Positions 60,314-64,000 of a stretch of 64,000 nt of DNA are shown here, piece by piece. How positions within the stretch are numbered: the stretch's first letter is position 1; each line of letters begins with the position of its first letter. The position numbers were made by a program, and so were the translations under genes. The stretch spans positions 62,001 through 126,000 of the forward strand of contig NZ_CP007264.1 in the NCBI RefSeq assembly GCF_000585495.1, given 5' to 3'. This stretch comes from Thermococcus nautili (lineage in GTDB: Archaea > Methanobacteriota_B > Thermococci > Thermococcales > Thermococcaceae). The notes beneath the pieces are model-generated. The model did no database searches. It worked only from the letters and a program-made list of their open reading frames with translations, and had not been told where the DNA came from.

Positions 60314-61054
60314 ACGAACTACCCGGAGTTAGCGCTCATAGCCTTCATCCTGAGCGTCGTCTTTTCGATAGGTGGCGTCGGTTCGGCCATAGCCATAGTT
60401 CCGGTTATGGGCTGGCTGGGAGTGCCCCTGATGAGTGCCAAGCCGACGGGGCTGTTCATAAACGTCCTCTCGATGCTTTCAGCGACTGTCAAGAACCTGC
60501 GGGCGAAAAAGCTCGACGTCCGCTTCGGCCTGCCGATTCTCGTCACCGCGACTCTGGCTTCACCCCTTGGGGCTTACTCCGGGAGGTTCATACCGCACCG
60601 CGTCGTTTTAGCTGTCTTCGTGGCTTTCCTCCTCTACTCCGGGACGATGATGCTCTTCTTCAGGCCGAAGGGGAGGGAAAGGAAAGGCAACCACATCGTT
60701 GAGGGCTCGCTCATCGGGGGAATCGCGGGCTTCCTCGGCGGTCTCCTCGGCGTCGGCGGAGGCGGGATAATCAGCCCGGCCCTAATCCTCCTCGGCTACG
60801 AGCCGAAGAAAGTCGCCAGCACTACTGCTTTAATAGTGTTCTTCTCCTCGCTGAGCGGTTTTCTGACCTACTGGAAGCTCGGAGCCCTTGACTGGGAGTT
60901 GCTACTCTGGGTCTCGGTTCCGGCAATACTCGGTGGCTGGCTCGGAACTCACCTGATGCACTTCAAGATGAGCTCGGGGCAGGTAAAAAAGGTGATAGGG
61001 GCCATAATGTACGTCATAGCCCTCAAGACGCTCCTCGTCGCGCTGGGCTTCTGA
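60314..61054 (+). CDS. TauE/SafE-family exporter, start codon apparently ACG
   Basis: A 246-residue, about eight-helix protein of the TauE/SafE family (organosulfur or sulfite export), with the repeats IGGVGSAIAIVPVMG and GLLGVGGGGIISPALIL. The first ATG is at 60407, which would delete the first conserved helix. The frame is open to 60308, and ACG at 60314 stands six bases after GGTGA, just where an ATG is expected. It may be a mutated start codon, a non-canonical start or a sequence error. TATA CTTTTTAAATG is at 60270-60280. Confidence 0.7.
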   Translation, partial: TNYPELALIAFILSVVFSIGGVGSAIAIVPVMGWLGVPLMSAKPTGLFINVLSMLSATVKNLRAKKLDVRFGLPILVTATLASPLGAYSGRFIPHRVVLAVFVAFLLYSGTMMLFFRPKGRERKGNHIVEGSLIGGIAGFLGGLLGVGGGGIISPALILLGYEPKKVASTTALIVFFSSLSGFLTYWKLGALDWELLLWVSVPAILGGWLGTHLMHFKMSSGQVKKVIGAIMYVIALKTLLVALGF

Positions 61055-62045
61055 AAACGAAGTTCTTCAGCGTTAAGGCTCCGGTAACCAGCCACATCGC
61101 CAGCAGGAGCCAGTAGAGGGCGAAGCCGAAGTCGGTTATCGCGTTTATTCCGAAGGTCGTCCCGACCTTGAAGGTCGCGCTGACGTAGGCGCCGAAGGGG
61201 AAGATGAAGGCCCACCACGCGAGGCTGTAGGGCAGGTTGAGCTTCCTGATGTAGTGGAGCGTCAGTATTACCGCCATGACGAACCACCAGACGCCGAAGC
61301 CCCAGAAGATTAACCCGAAGGCCAGGAAAGGCTCCTTCACCTTTAGGAAGTCGCTGGCCTTCATGAGGGCGTAGAGCGTGGATGTTCCCGCTCCGATGGG
61401 TCCGAGGTTAATCCAGATTGACGGGGCGATTCCACAGGGCATCGGCTCGTGCTTTATGAAGCGGTAGAGGACTATCGCGAAGAGGGCCAAGTAGAGGAAG
61501 AAGCCCGCGCCCCAGGCGAAGTAGTTGATGAAGGCCATGAGTTCCTTCACGGTTCCCGAGGAGAGCGCCATGAGTTTCGCCCCGCTGATGGGGATTACTA
61601 TGAGTCCAACCGGAGGAATGAACCAGGCCGGCGTTATGTTCTTCGTGTCTATTCCCTCTCCTGTGAAGACGATGTAGGGAATCAGGAAGGCGAAGAGCAG
61701 GACGAAAGGAACGCCAAAGAGCCAGAAGGTCCAGGCGAGCCTTTCATTCCCAAAGATGAACAGCCAGTCTGCCGAGAGGACGAGCGAGGCGACGCCGATA
61801 GTCCCGTAGAAGTTGCCGAGGACCGGGTGGTAGAGGTCTTTCATGACTTCCTCGCGGTACTTTACCCACCTCAGAGTCCAGGGAACGAGGAGAACGAAGA
61901 ACAGGAGCGTGTTGAGGTAGACTAGGAACTCAGCGAAACCGTTCAACGCCGAAAGCCTTGATGAGTAGGCTTTGCTGACTAAAGCCAGCGCTCCGGTTCC
62001 CATTACGCTCGCAAACCAGCTCGGGGCGAAGTCTTTAACTCCCAT
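61023..62045 (-). CDS. TDT family transporter (TehA/Mae1-like)
   Basis: A 340-residue, ten-helix protein of the tellurite-resistance/dicarboxylate transporter family: FAPSWFASVMGTGALAL at the start, then HPVLGNFYGTIGVASLV, and the conserved Phe/Trp-rich core WGFGVWWFVMAVILT. The family moves C4-dicarboxylates, sulfite or similar anions. It overlaps the convergent TauE gene by 32 bases, which together with TauE may suggest sulfur-anion traffic. Confidence 0.85.
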   Translation of the reverse strand: MGVKDFAPSWFASVMGTGALALVSKAYSSRLSALNGFAEFLVYLNTLLFFVLLVPWTLRWVKYREEVMKDLYHPVLGNFYGTIGVASLVLSADWLFIFGNERLAWTFWLFGVPFVLLFAFLIPYIVFTGEGIDTKNITPAWFIPPVGLIVIPISGAKLMALSSGTVKELMAFINYFAWGAGFFLYLALFAIVLYRFIKHEPMPCGIAPSIWINLGPIGAGTSTLYALMKASDFLKVKEPFLAFGLIFWGFGVWWFVMAVILTLHYIRKLNLPYSLAWWAFIFPFGAYVSATFKVGTTFGINAITDFGFALYWLLLAMWLVTGALTLKNFVFRSPARRGAS

Positions 62046-62088
62046 GCGACCACCAAAGAAATGAAGAAAAATTCATTTAAAAATCTTA

Positions 62089-62463
62089 TCATGTTTTGTG
62101 CTCCCGGCCTTCACTTATCCGCTCCTTCCACAGGGGGTCGCTTTCGGCAGTCCCGCGGAGAAATGCCTCGACGGCTTTCCTTGCTTTCCCGCCTATCCCC
62201 GGAATCACCTGAACGCCGAGGGCCTCGAAGTGGGCAATCGCCTTTCTCCCTATCCCGTAGGCGAGGACAACCTCTACCCCCTGCTCCCTCAGGAAGTTCG
62301 GGATGTCGCCCGGCCCGTGCTCCTCGAAGGGGAACTCAACTATTCTGACATCCCTGATTTCTCCGTTCTCGGCGTCCACTATCGCAAAGCGCCTTGTCCT
62401 TCCAAAGTGCTCCGAAACCTCTGATTCGAAATCGTCTCCTGCAAGCGGAACCGCGATTCTCAA
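62089..62463 (-). CDS. NifX/NifB-C-domain-like iron-molybdenum cofactor protein
   Basis: A 124-residue protein of the dinitrogenase iron-molybdenum-cofactor biosynthesis superfamily (RIAVPLAGDDFESEVSEHFGRTRRFAIVD...). In archaea without nitrogenase its role is unclear, perhaps metal-cluster carriage. I prefer TTG 62463, five bases after GGTGA, giving MRIAVPL as in relatives; ATG 62469 directly abuts that ribosome-binding site. A TATA-like GGTTTTTAGG lies at 62496-62505, with a SurR site upstream. Confidence 0.78.
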   Translation of the reverse strand: MRIAVPLAGDDFESEVSEHFGRTRRFAIVDAENGEIRDVRIVEFPFEEHGPGDIPNFLREQGVEVVLAYGIGRKAIAHFEALGVQVIPGIGGKARKAVEAFLRGTAESDPLWKERISEGREHKT

Positions 62464-62510
62464 GGCCATCACCAAAATTAATGAAATCCTGTTCACCTAA
62501 AAACCTGCCG

Positions 62511-62533
62511 GTTTGAAACGAAGGGTTGGTAAC
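62511..62533. promoter_or_regulatory. Perfect four-half-site SurR element
   Basis: This 23-bp stretch fits GTTn3AACn5GTTn3AAC without a mismatch; the core 62517-62533 is AACgaaggGTTggtAAC. It lies between divergent genes, upstream of both the minus-strand TATA (62496-62505) and the plus-strand TATA-like CGTTAAAAGC (62550-62559), an activating position for either. Confidence 0.7.
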
Positions 62534-62589
62534 ATCAATGAACCAAAACCGTTAAAAGCGTGCTACCTTTTTTGGAGTTGGTGATACAG

Positions 62590-63756
62590 ATGAGGAAGGC
62601 CCTCGCGCTCCTCGTAATCCTGCTGGTTGTTTCGGTCGCTGGATGCATAGGAACGTCAACGTCGAGCTCAACCAAGCCAACCAGCTCCTCTCCAGCGGTA
62701 ACGAGCTCAACCGCGAGCCCGGGCTACATCACCGTCACCGACATGCTCGGGAGGACGGTAAAGGTCCCGACAAACGTTAGCAGGGTCGTTGCCGTTGGGC
62801 CGGGAGCGTTGAGAATCCTCGTCTATCTCAACGCGACCGATAAGGTGGTTGGAATCGAGGAGTTCGAGAAGCGCTTCCCCTACGGGAGGCCCTATATCCT
62901 GGCCCACCCTGAGCTTCTCAAGCTCCCCCTCATCGGCCCAGGCGGCCCCGGAAAGCTCCCGGACATGGAGGCCCTGATTAAGGTCCACCCTCAGGTCATC
63001 TTCATGGTATTCGTGAGCAGGCAGACCGCCGACGAGGTTCAGGAGAAGACCGGAATCCCCGTCGTCGTCCTCAGCTACGGGACGCTGGAGAACTTCACAG
63101 ACCCGGTCTTCTTCAAGTCGCTCCTCCTGGCCGGAAAAATCCTCGGAAAGGAGAAGAGAGCCGAGGAGGCCATAAAGTTCATCGAGGAACAGCAGAGCTA
63201 CCTTGAGAACCTCACGAAGGGCCTTAAGAGTCCGAGGGTTTACGTCGGCGGAATAGGCTTCAAGGGCGCCCACGGGATAACGAGCACATTCACCGACTAC
63301 GCGCCCTTCACGGTTCTCCACCTCGACAACGTTGCCTCGAACCTGAGCAGTAAAAACGGCTGGGTGCAGGTGGACAAGGAGTTTCTGCTGAAGGAGAACC
63401 CGGACTACATCTTCATCGACGAAGGTGGCTTAAAGATAATCCTCGACGACTACAAGAGCAACCCCGACTTCTACAACTCGCTCAAGGCCGTCAAAGAGGG
63501 CCACGTCTACGGAGTCCTGCCCTACAACTTCTACAACACCAACATCGGAATAGCCATAGCTGACGCCTACTACATCGGAAAGGTTATCTACCCGGAGCGC
63601 TTCAAGGGGATAGACTCCGTTGAGAAAGCCAACGAGATATTCACCTTCCTCGTTGGAAAGCCCGTTTACAGCGAGCTCGCCAAGGAATTCGGCGGGTTCG
63701 GAAAGATAGACCTCGCCAGCGGGAACGTCACCTACGGCCTGCCGACCAACCCGTGA
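62590..63756 (+). CDS. Iron-siderophore-type ABC transporter binding lipoprotein
   Basis: A 388-residue lipoprotein: signal sequence and lipobox VSVAGC (Cys about residue 18), a Ser/Thr-rich linker to residue 45, then a two-lobed FepB/BtuF-type domain (ITVTDMLGRTVKVPTNVSRVVAVGPGALRILVYL ... IFIDEGG ... NFYNTN). It captures iron complexes, cobalamin or similar outside the cell. ATG 62590 follows GGTGAT. The permease gene begins six bases after its stop. Confidence 0.88.
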   Translation: MRKALALLVILLVVSVAGCIGTSTSSSTKPTSSSPAVTSSTASPGYITVTDMLGRTVKVPTNVSRVVAVGPGALRILVYLNATDKVVGIEEFEKRFPYGRPYILAHPELLKLPLIGPGGPGKLPDMEALIKVHPQVIFMVFVSRQTADEVQEKTGIPVVVLSYGTLENFTDPVFFKSLLLAGKILGKEKRAEEAIKFIEEQQSYLENLTKGLKSPRVYVGGIGFKGAHGITSTFTDYAPFTVLHLDNVASNLSSKNGWVQVDKEFLLKENPDYIFIDEGGLKIILDDYKSNPDFYNSLKAVKEGHVYGVLPYNFYNTNIGIAIADAYYIGKVIYPERFKGIDSVEKANEIFTFLVGKPVYSELAKEFGGFGKIDLASGNVTYGLPTNP

Positions 63757-63762
63757 TGCCCT

Positions 63763-64000
63763 ATGGACTACAAGGCGTACCTGAGGCGAAAGCTCCTCAT
63801 AGGCCTCGCCCTTTTCCTTTCCCTGTTAGCGGTCTCTCTGTTCTCCCTCTCAAGCGGACCCTATCACGTTCCGGTTAAAGAAGTCCTCTCGGTTCTCTTC
63901 GGCGGTGGAACTAAGGACGACCGTCTCGTAATCCTTGGCATAAGACTGCCAAGAATCGTCGCTGGAATCCTCGTCGGGGCCTCGATGGGCGTCGCCGGCG
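63763..64000 (+). CDS. FecCD-family ABC permease, N-terminal part (cut by window end)
   Basis: The frame from ATG 63763 is open to the window end (79 codons). It starts MDYKAYLRRKLLIGLALFL, has a first helix, then the FecCD signature RLVILGIRLPRIVAGILVGASMGVAG. It is the membrane pore of the iron-complex/cobalamin transporter whose binding protein is encoded just upstream. Confidence 0.9.
   Translation, partial: MDYKAYLRRKLLIGLALFLSLLAVSLFSLSSGPYHVPVKEVLSVLFGGGTKDDRLVILGIRLPRIVAGILVGASMGVAG

Overview
The window looks like a chromosome segment of a hyperthermophilic euryarchaeon of the order Thermococcales, most likely Thermococcus. The evidence is gene content (archaeal Mrp-type HypB next to HypA, an NMD3-like protein, a pyrolysin-type subtilase, CoA-disulfide/NAD(P)H sulfur reductase, a formate dehydrogenase/group 4 hydrogenase cluster), GGTG(A) ribosome-binding sites, TATA boxes about 25 bases before apparent transcript starts with several leaderless genes, and matches to two regulator motifs known from this order (SurR and the glycolytic motif TGM). 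I saw no rRNA, tRNA or CRISPR array, and no gene-free stretch longer than 300 bases.

Layout. 1-3230: end of an MFS transporter, an MntA/HepT toxin-antitoxin pair coupled to a hydrolase, a DUF2334 protein, a candidate C/D-box sRNA promoter region, and a small membrane protein. 3220-6825: uracil phosphoribosyltransferase and two tandem MATE transporters. 6826-10433: an A+T-rich restriction-modification island with a fused nuclease-methylase and a specificity subunit, next to a start-less gene fragment. 10519-12894: phosphoenolpyruvate synthase with a TGM in its promoter. 13027-17149: a four-gene membrane/glycan operon. 17362-21849: a large secreted subtilase. 21891-33880: DUF424 (frameshifted), NMD3, CoA-disulfide reductase, transporter, radical SAM protein, potassium-channel-like protein, NAD-kinase-like protein and a cysteine desulfurase. 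34004-36948: CooC-like ATPase and AMP-forming acetyl-CoA synthetase.

36945-58348 is a hydrogen-metabolism region. On the minus strand lie hypE, a nucleotidyltransferase/HEPN pair, hypF, hypD and two hypC-like genes. On the plus strand lie DUF302, a TetR regulator, fdhA-fdhB, two antiporter-like subunits, and NuoH-, NuoCD-, NuoI- and NuoB-like subunits. These are followed by mobA (molybdenum/tungsten cofactor), a hydrogenase maturation protease, a PIN toxin pair, and hypB-hypA. Together they could build, mature and regulate a formate-hydrogenlyase-type complex. 58458-64000 holds a CDF metal exporter, membrane proteins, a TauE-type exporter whose ATG appears to be replaced by ACG, a TDT transporter, a NifX-like protein and the start of an iron-siderophore-type ABC transporter.

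The most interesting signals are regulatory. Three copies of TGAC-N6-GTCA sit at the transcription starts of DUF302, tetR and fdhA, a likely local TetR regulon. Five full matches to the SurR core (AACn5GTTn3AAC) lie in front of the sulfur reductase, cooC/desulfurase, hypF, hydrogenase and iron-transporter genes. Two of those promoters share about 50 bases of similar sequence. The motif assignments rest on reading by eye and have not been tested by genome-wide search.
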